NCBI GenBank assembly: GCA_028712695.1
Contig: JAQTQZ010000003.1
Span: forward strand, 102,800 to 166,799
Reading direction: 5' to 3'
DNA length: 64,000 bases
DNA from: Methylovulum sp.
GTDB taxonomy: Bacteria > Pseudomonadota > Gammaproteobacteria > Methylococcales > Methylomonadaceae
Position numbers and translations under genes: made by a program. This document shows positions 47,641-59,435 of this stretch, in pieces (position 1 is the first letter of the stretch; the number at the start of each line of letters is the position of its first letter). The notes under the pieces are model-generated. The model searched no databases. It saw nothing but the letters and a program-made list of their open reading frames with translations, and was not told where the DNA came from.

Positions 47641-48620
47641 GGGAAAAACTTGCTGGCGGGAATATAGGTCAACACTTGTCCGGTACAGTACGCAAGCAGG
47701 GCTTGCTCCAGTTCTTGCTGATAAGAAACCATGCCTTGTTGGGTGGCCAACGGGCCGGCAAACAATTTTTCATCCGGGTAAAGTTTGTGGATTTTCTTAA
47801 AAAAATTCTCTGGTAACCTAAACGCGCCAAGGCTTACCGAATGTAGTTGGTTTAAGTCGATTCGGGCGAATACCTGGGCAAAAAATTGTTGATACTGTTG
47901 CCGGTAATCGTGTTGATAGATGAGCGGGTCAAATCGCAAGCCTATCAGCCAGCCTTGTTGCTGTAATTTGCACAGCGCATCCAATCGCCGTTGTAGCGAA
48001 GGGGCTTTGGCTTCGACTTTTTTGGCTACTTCGTCGGGCGACAAACTGAAGGCAACGACACAGCGCGGCAATGGCTGGCGGTTTAATAGACTCCTGACTT
48101 GGGTGCTTTTCGTCCGTAATTCTAGCCACGCATTGGGTAGCCCGCTAAAAAAAGGCAAAAAGTGTCCAGCAAATTGGGTGACGGGTTCTAAGGCGAGGCT
48201 GTCACAGTCATAACCTGAGAAAAAACACAGGTCTTCGGCGGGTGTTGCGGAACAAATCCGTCTGATGTCATCCTGAAAGTCTTCGTAATTGACAAACAGC
48301 ACATAATGGGCTGATTGGTACATGCCTTGTAAGAAACAGTAGCGGCAATCGTATAGGCAATTAAGGACGTGCGAAAAATAATAGTTATGTTGTGCGCCAA
48401 TACCGTAACCTACTGGGGCGGGCAGGGCAAATTTGTTGTATTTTTCCGCTAGTATTAAGGCGGGTTTTAGTTTTTGCAGGCGGAAATTTTGTGCTTTGGG
48501 GTTAAACACTTCGCCGTAGCGCGTACAGGTGATGAGGCTGGCCTTTGGAAAACGGGCGGTAATATCGAGGACGCGCGGATGTGAGCGGATCGCTTCTTCG
48601 ATGTAAATGGTATCAATCAT
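47628..48620 (-). CDS. Spore photoproduct lyase-like radical SAM protein
   Basis: A 330-residue protein with the cluster motif C-x3-C-x2-C in HVLNCLYDCRYCFLQGMYQS near residues 87-106, which with YYFSHVLNC is characteristic of SplB-related proteins. In Bacillus SplB repairs the spore photoproduct, but gammaproteobacterial homologues lack spores and their substrate is unknown; nucleic-acid repair is possible. The coupled SDR may act on the same pathway. Confidence 0.82.
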   Translation of the reverse strand: MIDTIYIEEAIRSHPRVLDITARFPKASLITCTRYGEVFNPKAQNFRLQKLKPALILAEKYNKFALPAPVGYGIGAQHNYYFSHVLNCLYDCRYCFLQGMYQSAHYVLFVNYEDFQDDIRRICSATPAEDLCFFSGYDCDSLALEPVTQFAGHFLPFFSGLPNAWLELRTKSTQVRSLLNRQPLPRCVVAFSLSPDEVAKKVEAKAPSLQRRLDALCKLQQQGWLIGLRFDPLIYQHDYRQQYQQFFAQVFARIDLNQLHSVSLGAFRLPENFFKKIHKLYPDEKLFAGPLATQQGMVSYQQELEQALLAYCTGQVLTYIPASKFFPCTL

Positions 48621-48744
48621 GGGTATTGTTTATCGCGTCGGACAATGGCTACAGCCGCGCATTTTAGCGGAAAAAACTTGTGATTTATGGCGCCTGCCCT
48701 ATATAAGGTAAAATAATTGTGATAACCATTTGAATAGAGTCATT

Positions 48745-49572
48745 ATGAAAACAAATAAAATAGGTTTTATTGGCGGCGGTAATATGGCATCGAGCCTGAT
48801 TAGCGGATTAATTGCCAGTGGTCATGCGCCCGAACAGATATGGGTGTCTGATATTAATCCCGACACATTGGCAACGTTAGCGGCGAATTTGCATGTCAAC
48901 GCAACGCCCAGCAATGAGATTGTCATTAATGCAGTCGATGTTGTTGTTTTGGCGGTAAAGCCGCAAGCGCTTAAAGAAGTCGCAACTGGCGTCGCTGCGC
49001 TAATCCAACAAAAGCAGCCGTTGGTCGTTTCCATCGCGGCGGGTATTTCGCTAAGCAGCTTGGGCGCTTGGCTAGGTGATGGCACCGCTATTGTCCGGTG
49101 TATGCCCAACACGCCCGCATTAGTGCTGACGGGGGCAACAGCGCTGTATGGCAATGCCAATGTCAATACCGCGCAACACAATCTGGCAGAAAGCATTATG
49201 CGCTCAGTGGGTATTTCGCTATGGGTAAATAGCGAAGCCGATCTGGATGCGGTGACTGCCGTTTCTGGCAGTGGCCCAGCGTATTTCTTTTTGCTGATGG
49301 AAGCGATGGAAAACATGGCGGTGGAACTGGGTCTGAACGAGCATACGGCACGGTTACTGGTGCAACAAACCGCGTTAGGTGCGGCAAAGATAGCCTTGGA
49401 AGCGGATGAGTCGCCTGAACAATTGCGTAAGCATGTCACTTCACCCGGCGGTACGACGCAACAAGCGATAGAATGCTTCCAACAAGGCGGGTTTTCTGAG
49501 TTGGTTGCCAAGGCATTAACAGCGGCTTATAACCGGTCTATCGAAATGGCCAAACAAACAGGGGCGCTCTAA
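48745..49572 (+). CDS. proC: Pyrroline-5-carboxylate reductase
   Basis: The last enzyme of proline synthesis, 275 residues. The NADPH loop is KIGFIGGGNMASSLISGLI; AVSGSGPAYFFLLMEAM and HVTSPGGTTQQAIECF are the P5CR signatures. I use ATG 48745 rather than TTG 48730. The next gene, yggT, overlaps the stop by one base, a common proC-yggT arrangement. Confidence 0.96.
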   Translation: MKTNKIGFIGGGNMASSLISGLIASGHAPEQIWVSDINPDTLATLAANLHVNATPSNEIVINAVDVVVLAVKPQALKEVATGVAALIQQKQPLVVSIAAGISLSSLGAWLGDGTAIVRCMPNTPALVLTGATALYGNANVNTAQHNLAESIMRSVGISLWVNSEADLDAVTAVSGSGPAYFFLLMEAMENMAVELGLNEHTARLLVQQTALGAAKIALEADESPEQLRKHVTSPGGTTQQAIECFQQGGFSELVAKALTAAYNRSIEMAKQTGAL

Positions 49573-50147
49573 TGGATGCAAGTTATTTGACTAACCCTAT
49601 CATTCTGGTGATTGATAGTCTATTTTCATTATATATTCTGGCGGTGTTGTTGCGCTTCTTGCTGCAATGGTGTGGCGCGGCGTTTTACAATCCGATTTCA
49701 CAATTTTTAGTTAAAGTGACGCACCCGCCATTACGGATCTTACGCCGCTTTGTGCCGCCAATGGGCAAAATAGACACGTCGTCGCTAGTGCTGGTGCTTG
49801 CTTTGCAAATGTTGGCTGATTTCAGCATCTTGATATTACAAGGCGTTACGATAAATATTGGTGCCTTAGCGCTTTTATCACTGACTGATTTGGTCGCGTT
49901 GTTCATTAATATTTTCGTGTTTGCGGTGTTTGCCAGAGCTTTATTAAGCTGGACTAATCCGGGTGCGTTTGATTCCGTATCCTCCATTCTAGCGAGTCTG
50001 ACCGAACCTTTATTGGATACCTGCCGGAAATTCATCCCTGATCTGGGGGGTATTGATTTATCGCCGTTAGCGGCATTGTTGCTTTTGCAATTGGCAAAAA
50101 TGGTCATTTTGCCACCGTTACATCAGCTAGTTGGATTAATCAGTTAG
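49572..50147 (+). CDS. YggT family membrane protein
   Basis: A 191-residue protein with two YGGT repeats, each of two hydrophobic helices; FLVKVTHPPLRILRRFVPPM in the first is echoed by LASLTEPLLDTCRKFIPDLG in the second. The family is found beside proC and is implicated in osmotic tolerance or cell-division-related functions in some bacteria, without a defined activity. Confidence 0.9.
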   Translation: MDASYLTNPIILVIDSLFSLYILAVLLRFLLQWCGAAFYNPISQFLVKVTHPPLRILRRFVPPMGKIDTSSLVLVLALQMLADFSILILQGVTINIGALALLSLTDLVALFINIFVFAVFARALLSWTNPGAFDSVSSILASLTEPLLDTCRKFIPDLGGIDLSPLAALLLLQLAKMVILPPLHQLVGLIS

Positions 50148-50227
50148 TTGGACTATCTTTCGTATTTGTAGCGGCTTAGCTTTAACTTATAATCAGAACT
50201 CAGAAAAAACTATTAATCCAATAACTT

Positions 50228-52120
<1,893 letters not shown>

Positions 52121-52156
52121 TTAATAAAGAGGTTTATCAGGCCATATCATTTAGAG

Positions 52157-53209
52157 TTACAGCTTAAAATCCGAGTCATCATCAAAAAAGCTGTCCAGGC
52201 TAAAATCTTCGTCATCACTGACAATGATATTGGTGTCAAGATTAGCGCCGAAATCTTCGTGCTCGGATGAAATGGTTTCATAATCGCCCTTATCAATCAC
52301 CCGCTTGAATTGCAAAAGGCTCGACATGACCGCGCTCAGTTCGCTCAATTGAAAAGCATAGTTGCCTTGTAATGTGCCGGTGATCATGTCCTTAAATGCT
52401 TTTATCAGCGTATTTAAATCTTGGGACAGTATGTCGACAAGCTTGCGGTAACCAACAAAAAAAGAAAGGGAGGCAAACAAAGCGGGAATGAGGATGTTGG
52501 CGAACATACTAAAATCAATTATGGAGGCGCTGGCTTTGGACTGATAATGCAGTGTCCAGTTAGTGCCTGCCACATTTACTTGGTTGCTTTCAAGTTGATC
52601 GGGATCGCCCTTTTTGCCTGCGGAGGCGAGCACAGATTTTTCTTGATCCAATTCTAAGTAGGTGTCGCTGGTGGCTGCCGTTGCTAGGCTGCTGTCGATA
52701 AACTGATAATCCAAGCTTGCTAAAATAACGCCTACGGGCTGATTGTTTTGGGTAATCTGCCTTGCAATGGCCAAGTGCCTGTCCTGCTTTTCTCCTTGTA
52801 TTGCTGGCGGCTGATTTTTTGTGAAGGTTTCGCGTACCATGTCTAAATCGGCAAAGCCCATCGGGGGCAGGTTTTTATCATCAACATCATTCACACCCGG
52901 CAGCAATAACCTGATTTTTAAGATCCCCGGCAGATGTTTTTCAAGGGTTGACGCCACCGTCGCCAGCATAGCGGGATTAGCGATGGTGATAGCCGTCAAT
53001 ACCTCAGGGTCTTGTGCCATTTTATCGAGGGTTTTATTGAACAGGTCTATTTTTATCGACACGCTTGTTGCCGCACTTTTGGCAATTGCAGTGGCTGCGG
53101 CCTGTTGTGCTTTTTCTACGTTCGAATGGGACTGCCAGTAAACCCCTAAGCCTGCCATCAGTATCATCGAAATGACGAACGCTGTCAGCCAAGAAAATAG
53201 TCGTGCCAT
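52157..53209 (-). CDS. Membrane protein resembling the N-terminal part of long AlgC
   Basis: A 350-residue protein: a membrane helix at 8-27 (WLTAFVISMILMAGLGVYW), a periplasmic region of about 220 residues, a second helix near 250-268 (FANILIPALFASLSFFVGY), and an acidic C-terminal tail. In Pseudomonas the dut-argB interval is occupied by algC, whose long form carries just such an N-terminal membrane region before phosphomannomutase. Here the gene ends with no mutase domain, and argB starts 48 bases on. I infer an orphan AlgC N-domain; a sensor-type extracellular fold is also possible. It begins 12 bases after the dut stop. Confidence 0.7.
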   Translation of the reverse strand: MARLFSWLTAFVISMILMAGLGVYWQSHSNVEKAQQAAATAIAKSAATSVSIKIDLFNKTLDKMAQDPEVLTAITIANPAMLATVASTLEKHLPGILKIRLLLPGVNDVDDKNLPPMGFADLDMVRETFTKNQPPAIQGEKQDRHLAIARQITQNNQPVGVILASLDYQFIDSSLATAATSDTYLELDQEKSVLASAGKKGDPDQLESNQVNVAGTNWTLHYQSKASASIIDFSMFANILIPALFASLSFFVGYRKLVDILSQDLNTLIKAFKDMITGTLQGNYAFQLSELSAVMSSLLQFKRVIDKGDYETISSEHEDFGANLDTNIIVSDDEDFSLDSFFDDDSDFKL

Positions 53210-53220
53210 GGTAAAAACTC

Positions 53221-53676
53221 CTAATGTCGTCCAGTATGGCCAAAACCACCGGCACCGCGTGTACTTTCAGTAAATTCGTCAACTTGTTCGAATTCTATCT
53301 GGGCAACCGGTACAAAAACCAATTGGGCAATCCGTTCACCGATAGCGATAGTAAATGGCATATCGCTCCGGTTCCAGCAAGAGACAAAAACTTGGCCTTG
53401 ATAATCTGAATCAATCAGCCCCACGAGATTGCCCAAGACAATGCCGTGCTTATGGCCTAGGCCTGAACGGGGCAAAATTACCGCCGCCAAGTGGGGGTCG
53501 TCAATATGAATGGCCAGCCCTGTTGGGATCAGGCATGTTGCGCCAGGCGCCAGTTCGATGGCCGTGTCCAGACAAGCGCGTAAGTCCAATCCGGCAGCAC
53601 CTGAGGTCGCGTATTCGGGCAATGGGATCTCTTTGCCCAAACGGCCATCAATGAGTTTAAGCTGTATTTTTTTCAT
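53221..53676 (-). CDS. dut: dUTP diphosphatase
   Basis: A trimeric dUTPase, 151 residues. All five motifs are visible: [45 protein letters not shown] and [12 protein letters not shown]. It overlaps the end of coaBC, the usual coaBC-dut order. Confidence 0.97.
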   Translation of the reverse strand: MKKIQLKLIDGRLGKEIPLPEYATSGAAGLDLRACLDTAIELAPGATCLIPTGLAIHIDDPHLAAVILPRSGLGHKHGIVLGNLVGLIDSDYQGQVFVSCWNRSDMPFTIAIGERIAQLVFVPVAQIEFEQVDEFTESTRGAGGFGHTGRH

Positions 53677-54850
53677 GAAATTTCTCAGTAATTAAGCGGA
53701 TTAATTGCTCGGCAAGCTGTATTTTATCGGTCATTGCCAGTGTATTTTGACCCTCAGGCCAAAATACCTGTAAGGCATTCTGGTCACTGTCAAACCCGCC
53801 TTGGGCCTGACCCACCCAATTAGCCGCAATCATATCTAATTTTTTCTGTACCAGCTTGCTTCGGGCATAATTTTCAAGATCATGTGTTTCGGCAGCAAAG
53901 CCCACCGTAAACGGATGTCGGTCAAGATTGGCGACAGCCGCCAAAATATCCTCCGTTTTTTGCAAAATTAGCGAGGTTTGTTGCGCCTGCTTTTTTATTT
54001 TCTCTGGTTGCACAATGGCCGGACTATAATCCGCCACTGCCGCCGCACCAATATAAATGGCATGGTCTGAAGCCCTTTGCAGCACGGCATCATACATTTG
54101 CGCCGCCGTTTCCACGGCGATCACGGCCACATTTTCAGGTGCAGCCAACGCAACCGGGCCGCTCACCAAAGTCACTTGAGCGCCTGCTTTTGCCGCCGCG
54201 CGGGCTATGGCGTAACCCATTTTTCCAGAACTGCGGTTAGTGATATAACGCACCGGATCCAGCGGTTCGCGCGTGGGGCCGGCACTGACCAACACCTTGA
54301 TGCCTGCTAAGGGTTGTGCGGCGGCGGATAGCAACTGGGCAACAATCTCGGCCGGTTCGGACATCCTGCCGAACCCCGTTTCACCACATGCCTGCTCGCC
54401 CGCCGCCGGGCCAATAAATTTAACACCATGCGCCTGGAGTTTTTGGATGTTTTCTTGGGTCACTGGTTTGCTCCACATCGCCTGATTCATGGCGGGTGCC
54501 ATATAGACCGGACAACTTGCCGCCAGATAAAGCGTTGACAGCAAATCATCGGCCAGGCCATGGCTGCATTTGGCTATGCAGTTGGCGGTGGCGGGGGCAA
54601 TCAGCAGCATATCCGCCCACCGGGCCAAACTGATATGCCCCATCGCGTTTTCGGCATCGGCATTGAGCAATTCACTGTGGACGGGATAACCAGACAGTGC
54701 CTGAAAAGTAAGTGGCGTTACAAATTGCATGGCGGCCTCAGTCATCACCACCCGCACGTCAACATTTTGCTTGCATAGCAACCTGACAAGTTCCGCCGCT
54801 TTATAGGCGGCAATGCCGCCACTTACGGCCAATAAAATACGTTTGTTAAT
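53657..54850 (-). CDS. coaBC: Phosphopantothenoylcysteine decarboxylase / synthase
   Basis: A bifunctional coenzyme A enzyme of about 397 residues. The CoaC half has [17 protein letters not shown], the PAMNQAMW motif and the active-site cysteine region [13 protein letters not shown]; the CoaB half has [20 protein letters not shown]. The conserved first strand ([15 protein letters not shown]) lies upstream of the only standard start, TTG 54832, and no ATG, GTG or TTG precedes it before an in-frame stop at 54884-54886. ATT codons at 54856-54848, with GGTG at good spacing from the last one, are therefore the best initiator; the start is placed at 54850. Confidence 0.85.
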   Translation of the reverse strand: MNKRILLAVSGGIAAYKAAELVRLLCKQNVDVRVVMTEAAMQFVTPLTFQALSGYPVHSELLNADAENAMGHISLARWADMLLIAPATANCIAKCSHGLADDLLSTLYLAASCPVYMAPAMNQAMWSKPVTQENIQKLQAHGVKFIGPAAGEQACGETGFGRMSEPAEIVAQLLSAAAQPLAGIKVLVSAGPTREPLDPVRYITNRSSGKMGYAIARAAAKAGAQVTLVSGPVALAAPENVAVIAVETAAQMYDAVLQRASDHAIYIGAAAVADYSPAIVQPEKIKKQAQQTSLILQKTEDILAAVANLDRHPFTVGFAAETHDLENYARSKLVQKKLDMIAANWVGQAQGGFDSDQNALQVFWPEGQNTLAMTDKIQLAEQLIRLITEKFHEKNTA

Positions 54851-54944
54851 AATAATGCACCGGAAAATTATCTGAACGCCGTATTATGGCAAGTCCCGGC
54901 AAATTCTTCTATGCTTAAATTTTCACTTTATCAGGTAACCGCAG

Positions 54945-55631
54945 ATGGCGATTAAAGACTGGCCCGCCGAAGACAGACCGAGAGAAAAGTTATTGCAACG
55001 GGGTGCTGATGCCTTAACGGATGCCGAACTGCTGGCCATTTTTTTACGGACGGGGACGCCCGGCAAATCAGCGGTTGATCTGGCCCGCGAATTACTGGCT
55101 GATTTCGGCTCGCTGCAAGCTTTGCTTGATGCCAGCCAACAGCGTTTTTGCTTGGGTAACGGCTTGGGTAATGCCAAATATGCGCAGCTTCAGGCGGTAT
55201 TGGAAATGGCCAGGCGGCATTTTAAGGAAATTATCCAGCGTGGTAGTGCCTTGACCAGCCCTGAAATCACCCGCGCTTACCTAAGCGCACAGCTGCGTGG
55301 CTACAGCTACGAAGTGTTTGCCTGTTTATTCATGGACAACCAGCATCGTGTAATCCAATTGGACGAACTGTTCCGTGGCACCATCGACAGCGCCAGCGTT
55401 TATCCAAGGGAGGTGGTCAAACGGGCGCTGCATCACAACGCCGCCGCCGTGATTTTTGCCCATAACCACCCGTCAGGCATTTCTGAGCCTAGCCAAGCCG
55501 ATAAGCAGATTACCCATAAGCTCAAAGACGCATTGGCATTGTTTGATATTCGGGTTCTGGATCATTTTATTATCGGCGATGGACAACCTTATTCATTTGC
55601 AGAACATGGATTACTGAATCATGACTCATAA
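54945..55631 (+). CDS. radC: RadC/JAB-domain DNA repair-associated protein
   Basis: A 228-residue protein with an N-terminal HhH-like domain ([20 protein letters not shown]) and a C-terminal JAMM metalloprotease-like domain with [16 protein letters not shown]. Its function is uncertain despite the name. Divergent from coaBC, as in other gammaproteobacteria. Confidence 0.94.
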   Translation: MAIKDWPAEDRPREKLLQRGADALTDAELLAIFLRTGTPGKSAVDLARELLADFGSLQALLDASQQRFCLGNGLGNAKYAQLQAVLEMARRHFKEIIQRGSALTSPEITRAYLSAQLRGYSYEVFACLFMDNQHRVIQLDELFRGTIDSASVYPREVVKRALHHNAAAVIFAHNHPSGISEPSQADKQITHKLKDALALFDIRVLDHFIIGDGQPYSFAEHGLLNHDS

Positions 55632-55755
55632 ATAAGAGACCGCCTATAATTTTTACATTAGCCATGTTGCCTGACGTAAGAGGCAGAAAGCGGAGCGGCA
55701 CAGCACTAAAAATGCTAGAATCGGGCGCTTATAAATTATCAAATTACAGGAAAAT

Positions 55756-56031
55756 ATGAGCCAAATTACCATTGAACATAACCCTAGCCAAGAACGTCTT
55801 GAAGCGCTTGGTGTTGCAAATTGGCCGATCTGGGAAAAAGAGATTTCCACTTTCCCGATTGATTTTGATGAGACCGAAACGGCTTACGTGTTGGAAGGCG
55901 AAATTATCGTGACGCCTGTTGGCGGTGAACCTGTGCGCATTGTACCGGGCGATTTGGTGATGTTCCATCAAGGGCTGGACAGTCATTGGGAAGTGGTTAA
56001 GCCACTCCGTAAGCACTATCACTATGATTGA
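55756..56031 (+). CDS. Cupin-domain protein (DUF861 type)
   Basis: A 91-residue single cupin barrel. YVLEGEIIVTPVGGEPVRI and PGDLVMFHQGLDSHWEV are the two cupin motifs; the metal-binding histidines are only partly conserved. The type resembles EutQ-like/ureidoglycolate cupins. It stands alone between radC and a terminator. Function unknown. Confidence 0.85.
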   Translation: MSQITIEHNPSQERLEALGVANWPIWEKEISTFPIDFDETETAYVLEGEIIVTPVGGEPVRIVPGDLVMFHQGLDSHWEVVKPLRKHYHYD

Positions 56032-56060
56032 TTGATGGCCGGTCTTTAATTTAAGGATTA

Positions 56061-56088
56061 AAAAAGGCATCCTTTGGGTGCCTTTTTT
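56061..56088 (+). terminator. Rho-independent terminator after the cupin gene
   Basis: AAAAAGGCATCC and GGGTGCCTTTTT pair with a three-base loop, followed by a T-run. Confidence 0.85.
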
Positions 56089-56266
56089 GTTCATGCCGCT
56101 TAGGCGTTGATTTAAAAGCGGTTACGCGTTCAGATAGGGGATGAGCGGATTAACTCCCTTTGATTCCTCGTGGTGGCCCGTTCGAACCATAAGCGGCTTA
56201 CCGACTCTTAAATGGCAAGTCCAAATCGTTGACCTTAATTGTAAATAACGCATCCCTAATTTTCTT

Positions 56267-57451
56267 ATGGCTAGTCCAATGATTGCTAACCGTTTTCTGT
56301 GGTTTTTTTTGATGCTTTTACTGGTGGGTGGGACGGTCGGTTATCAATGGCTGAAGCCGAAGGAATCAAAAGACGAAAACAATAACATCGTCATGGTTGC
56401 CTTAGGTGATATTGAAGAAAATGTCACCGCCCAAGGCAAATTGGAGCCGAAAGAATTTGTCGATGTCGGGGCCCAGGTTACCGGGCAGTTGCAAAAAATC
56501 TACGTGCAAATCGGTGACAATGTCAGCGCCGGGCAGTTGCTTGCGCAGATCGACCCCCGTATTTATGCGGCCCGGGTGCAGGCGGATGAGGCCAATATCA
56601 AAAATTTGCAGGCGCAATTGGTCGGCCAGCAGGCGGGGGTGGTGTTTGCCCGTCAGCAATTTGAGCGCAACCGTGAGTTGTTGGCCAGCAATAGCGTCAG
56701 CCGTCAGGATTATCAGAACAGCGAATTTAACCTTAAAAATGCCGTGGCGACGGCCGCTTCGATACAAGCGCAAGTCGAACAGGTGCAGTCGACATTGACC
56801 GGCGACAAGACTAATCTTGGTTACACCAAAATTTATGCGTCAATGGACAGCACGGTTGTTGACCAAAAAGCCCGCGCCGGCCAGACCCTGAATGCTAACC
56901 AGCAAACGCCGACAATTTTGCAACTGGCTAAACTTGATACCATGACGGTGCGGGCGCAGGTTGCCGAAGCCGACGTGATGCGTTTGCGCCCCGATTTGCC
57001 GGTGTATTTCTCGACGCTGGGTTCCGGCGAGCGGCGCTGGCATGCCAAAGTGCGGCAGATATTGCCGACCCCGCAGGTCATCAACAATGTCGTGCTTTAT
57101 GATGTGCTAGTTGATGTCGACAATCATGACCGGCAGCTGATGACCGGCATGAGCACACAAATGTTTTTCGTGTTGGGTAAGGCGGAACGCGTGCCGCTTG
57201 TACCGGTAGCCGCGCTAGGTGCACCGATGCTCAATGGGGACAACCAAAGCGGTGCGGCTTATCGCGTTAAGGAAGTGACGGCCCAAGGCATACAAGAAAA
57301 AACCGTGCATATCGGCTTGCGGACACGGCGTTTTGCCGAAATTCGCGATGGCGTGGCGGTCGGCGCAAAACTCCAGGCGCTGGGGCGGATGGACGACAAG
57401 GGCAAAAGCAAAGGGCAAGGCTATCCGATGGCGAAGGTGCCACGGCTATGA
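56267..57451 (+). CDS. macA: MacA-type periplasmic adaptor of efflux system
   Basis: A 394-residue membrane-fusion protein. An N-terminal anchor (residues about 8-27) is followed by a barrel-sandwich/lipoyl region (GDIEENVTAQGKLEPKEFVD), a helical hairpin (about 95-170), and a beta-barrel with LQLAKLDTMTVRAQVAEADV, all typical of MacA. It links MacB to an outer-membrane TolC-like channel, which is not encoded here. Its stop overlaps macB. Confidence 0.9.
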   Translation: MASPMIANRFLWFFLMLLLVGGTVGYQWLKPKESKDENNNIVMVALGDIEENVTAQGKLEPKEFVDVGAQVTGQLQKIYVQIGDNVSAGQLLAQIDPRIYAARVQADEANIKNLQAQLVGQQAGVVFARQQFERNRELLASNSVSRQDYQNSEFNLKNAVATAASIQAQVEQVQSTLTGDKTNLGYTKIYASMDSTVVDQKARAGQTLNANQQTPTILQLAKLDTMTVRAQVAEADVMRLRPDLPVYFSTLGSGERRWHAKVRQILPTPQVINNVVLYDVLVDVDNHDRQLMTGMSTQMFFVLGKAERVPLVPVAALGAPMLNGDNQSGAAYRVKEVTAQGIQEKTVHIGLRTRRFAEIRDGVAVGAKLQALGRMDDKGKSKGQGYPMAKVPRL

Positions 57452-59403
57452 GCACTGACCAAAGTCCTGCCGTTATGCCATTGCTGACGTTGACAAATAT
57501 CCAACGCCATTACCCAAACGGCGAAAACGTAGTGAAGGCGCTGGACGATGTTTCCCTGACTGTCTGGCCTGGTGAATTCGTGGCGATTATCGGTCAGTCC
57601 GGTTCGGGGAAATCGACCTTGATGAATTTGATCGGCTGCCTCGACAAAGCGGATCGCGGTAGCTACCAGGTTTTAGACCAGGATGTGGCAGGGCTTGATG
57701 CCGACCAGCTGGCGGCTTTGCGCCGTGAAACGTTTGGTTTCGTGTTCCAGCGTTATAACCTGCTTAATAATGTCACAGCGACCGAAAATATCGAAATCCC
57801 GGCGCTGTATGCCGGATTATCGAAACCAGAACGCCATAGTCGGGCGCTACAATTGCTGGCACGATTGGGGCTTGGCAATCGTGGTGGTTACAAGCCGATG
57901 CAGCTTTCCGGCGGGCAGCAGCAACGTGTCGCCATTGCCCGGGCTTTGATGAACGACCCCCCGGTGATATTGGCAGACGAGCCGACCGGGGCGCTTGACA
58001 GCCAGAGCGGTGAGGAAGTCATGGCACTGCTCGGCGAATTGCACCGTGAAGGGCGAACTATTTTACTAATCACCCATGACGAAAAAACGGCGGCCCATGC
58101 GCAGCGGGTGATTAGTATTTGTGATGGCAAAATTGTTAGCGATGATGGCGCAATATGCGGGGGGCGGATGCTGCCAGCGCGAAGCCATCGCGGCATTGGT
58201 GGTGCCGGTATACTGGCTGAATTGGTCGAAGCGTCCAAGATGGCAATGCGTTCGCTGCAAGCCAATTTGTTCCGTACCGCACTGACCTTGCTTGGCATCG
58301 TCATCGGTGTCGCGGCGGTGGTCGCCATGCTGGCGGTAGGACAGGGCAGTCAGGAACAAGTGCTCGACCAAATGCGGGCCATGGGCACCAATATTTTGTC
58401 GATTCGCCCAGGCGCGCCCGGTCTGCGCGGCAGCTCCGATGTGGCAAGCCTGATTCCGGCAGATGCCGATGCTATCGCTGAGCTGGATAATGTCGAATGG
58501 GTTTCCCCTGAACGCAATGCCCGCATGACCGTGCGTTATGGCAATATCGACTATGTCACCAGCATTCAGGGCGTTGCGCCGAGTATGCCCGTCGTCCGTG
58601 AATGGCAGGTTGCCGAGGGCGATTTTTTCGATGACCGTGACATGCGCCGTTACGCACCCGTGCTAGTGTTGGGGCAGACAGTCAAACAGATTCTGTTTAC
58701 CAATGCTGGTGATCCGTTAGGCCGCTATGTGCTGGTCGGTAGCATCCCGTTTGAAGTGATTGGCGTGATGGACGCCAAAGGCGCTGACAGCATGGGCAAT
58801 GACCGGGACGATGCCGTATTCGTGCCGCTGACCACCGGTTTGATCCGCCTATTTGGCCAGAATTACCTCGGCGGGATTACCGTGAAGGTGCGTGATGTCG
58901 GAAAAATTGACGAAACCCAGCAGGCGATTACCGATTTGTTGATTGCCCGGCATCAAACCGAGGATTTCAGGATACGCAACATGGCATCGATTCTGGCAAC
59001 CGTCACCGAAACCCAAAATACGTTCACCATGATGCTGGGCATTGTCGCCGCGATTTCCTTGCTGGTTGGCGGCATCGGTGTGATGAACATCATGCTGGTC
59101 AGCGTCACCGAGCGCACCCGCGAAATCGGCATCCGCATTGCCACCGGCGCCCGCCGCCGCGATATATTATTGCAATTTAACACCGAAGCGGCAGTGGTCT
59201 GCATCCTAGGCGGTTTGCTTGGCATAGTGCTGGGATTTGCAGCGGGAAGCGGTTTGCGGTATTTTGGCATGGCCGTTATTTTTTCCCCCATGCCTGCAAT
59301 AATGGCGTTTTCCTGTGCGTTTTGCACCGGCCTGTTGTTCGGTTATTTGCCCGCCCGCAAAGCCGCCCGGCTGGATCCGGTGGTGGCTTTGGCATCAGAA
59401 TAA
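57448..59403 (+). CDS. macB: MacB-type ABC transporter (ATPase and permease)
   Basis: A 651-residue fusion. The ABC domain (about 1-230) has Walker A IGQSGSGKSTLMNLIG, signature LSGGQQQRVAIARALM and Walker B VILADEPTGALD. The permease part has one helix near 275, a large periplasmic domain (about 300-520) and three helices near the C-terminus with EIGIRIATGARRRDIL. MacAB systems export macrolides, peptides or lipoprotein-like substrates. Its substrate here is unknown. Confidence 0.93.
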   Translation: MSTDQSPAVMPLLTLTNIQRHYPNGENVVKALDDVSLTVWPGEFVAIIGQSGSGKSTLMNLIGCLDKADRGSYQVLDQDVAGLDADQLAALRRETFGFVFQRYNLLNNVTATENIEIPALYAGLSKPERHSRALQLLARLGLGNRGGYKPMQLSGGQQQRVAIARALMNDPPVILADEPTGALDSQSGEEVMALLGELHREGRTILLITHDEKTAAHAQRVISICDGKIVSDDGAICGGRMLPARSHRGIGGAGILAELVEASKMAMRSLQANLFRTALTLLGIVIGVAAVVAMLAVGQGSQEQVLDQMRAMGTNILSIRPGAPGLRGSSDVASLIPADADAIAELDNVEWVSPERNARMTVRYGNIDYVTSIQGVAPSMPVVREWQVAEGDFFDDRDMRRYAPVLVLGQTVKQILFTNAGDPLGRYVLVGSIPFEVIGVMDAKGADSMGNDRDDAVFVPLTTGLIRLFGQNYLGGITVKVRDVGKIDETQQAITDLLIARHQTEDFRIRNMASILATVTETQNTFTMMLGIVAAISLLVGGIGVMNIMLVSVTERTREIGIRIATGARRRDILLQFNTEAAVVCILGGLLGIVLGFAAGSGLRYFGMAVIFSPMPAIMAFSCAFCTGLLFGYLPARKAARLDPVVALASE

Positions 59404-59435
59404 AAACAATGGGATTCCAGTGCTTGCTGTTTGCT

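Noticed and set aside
48822..49511. Minus-strand frame of 229 codons opposite proC
   Set aside because: Antisense shadow of a well-conserved proC gene, without its own motifs.
56127..56215. tRNA-like string with CCGTTCGAACCA near the macA start
   Set aside because: The T-loop-like sequence is present, but I could not build a matching acceptor stem, D-stem and anticodon arm.
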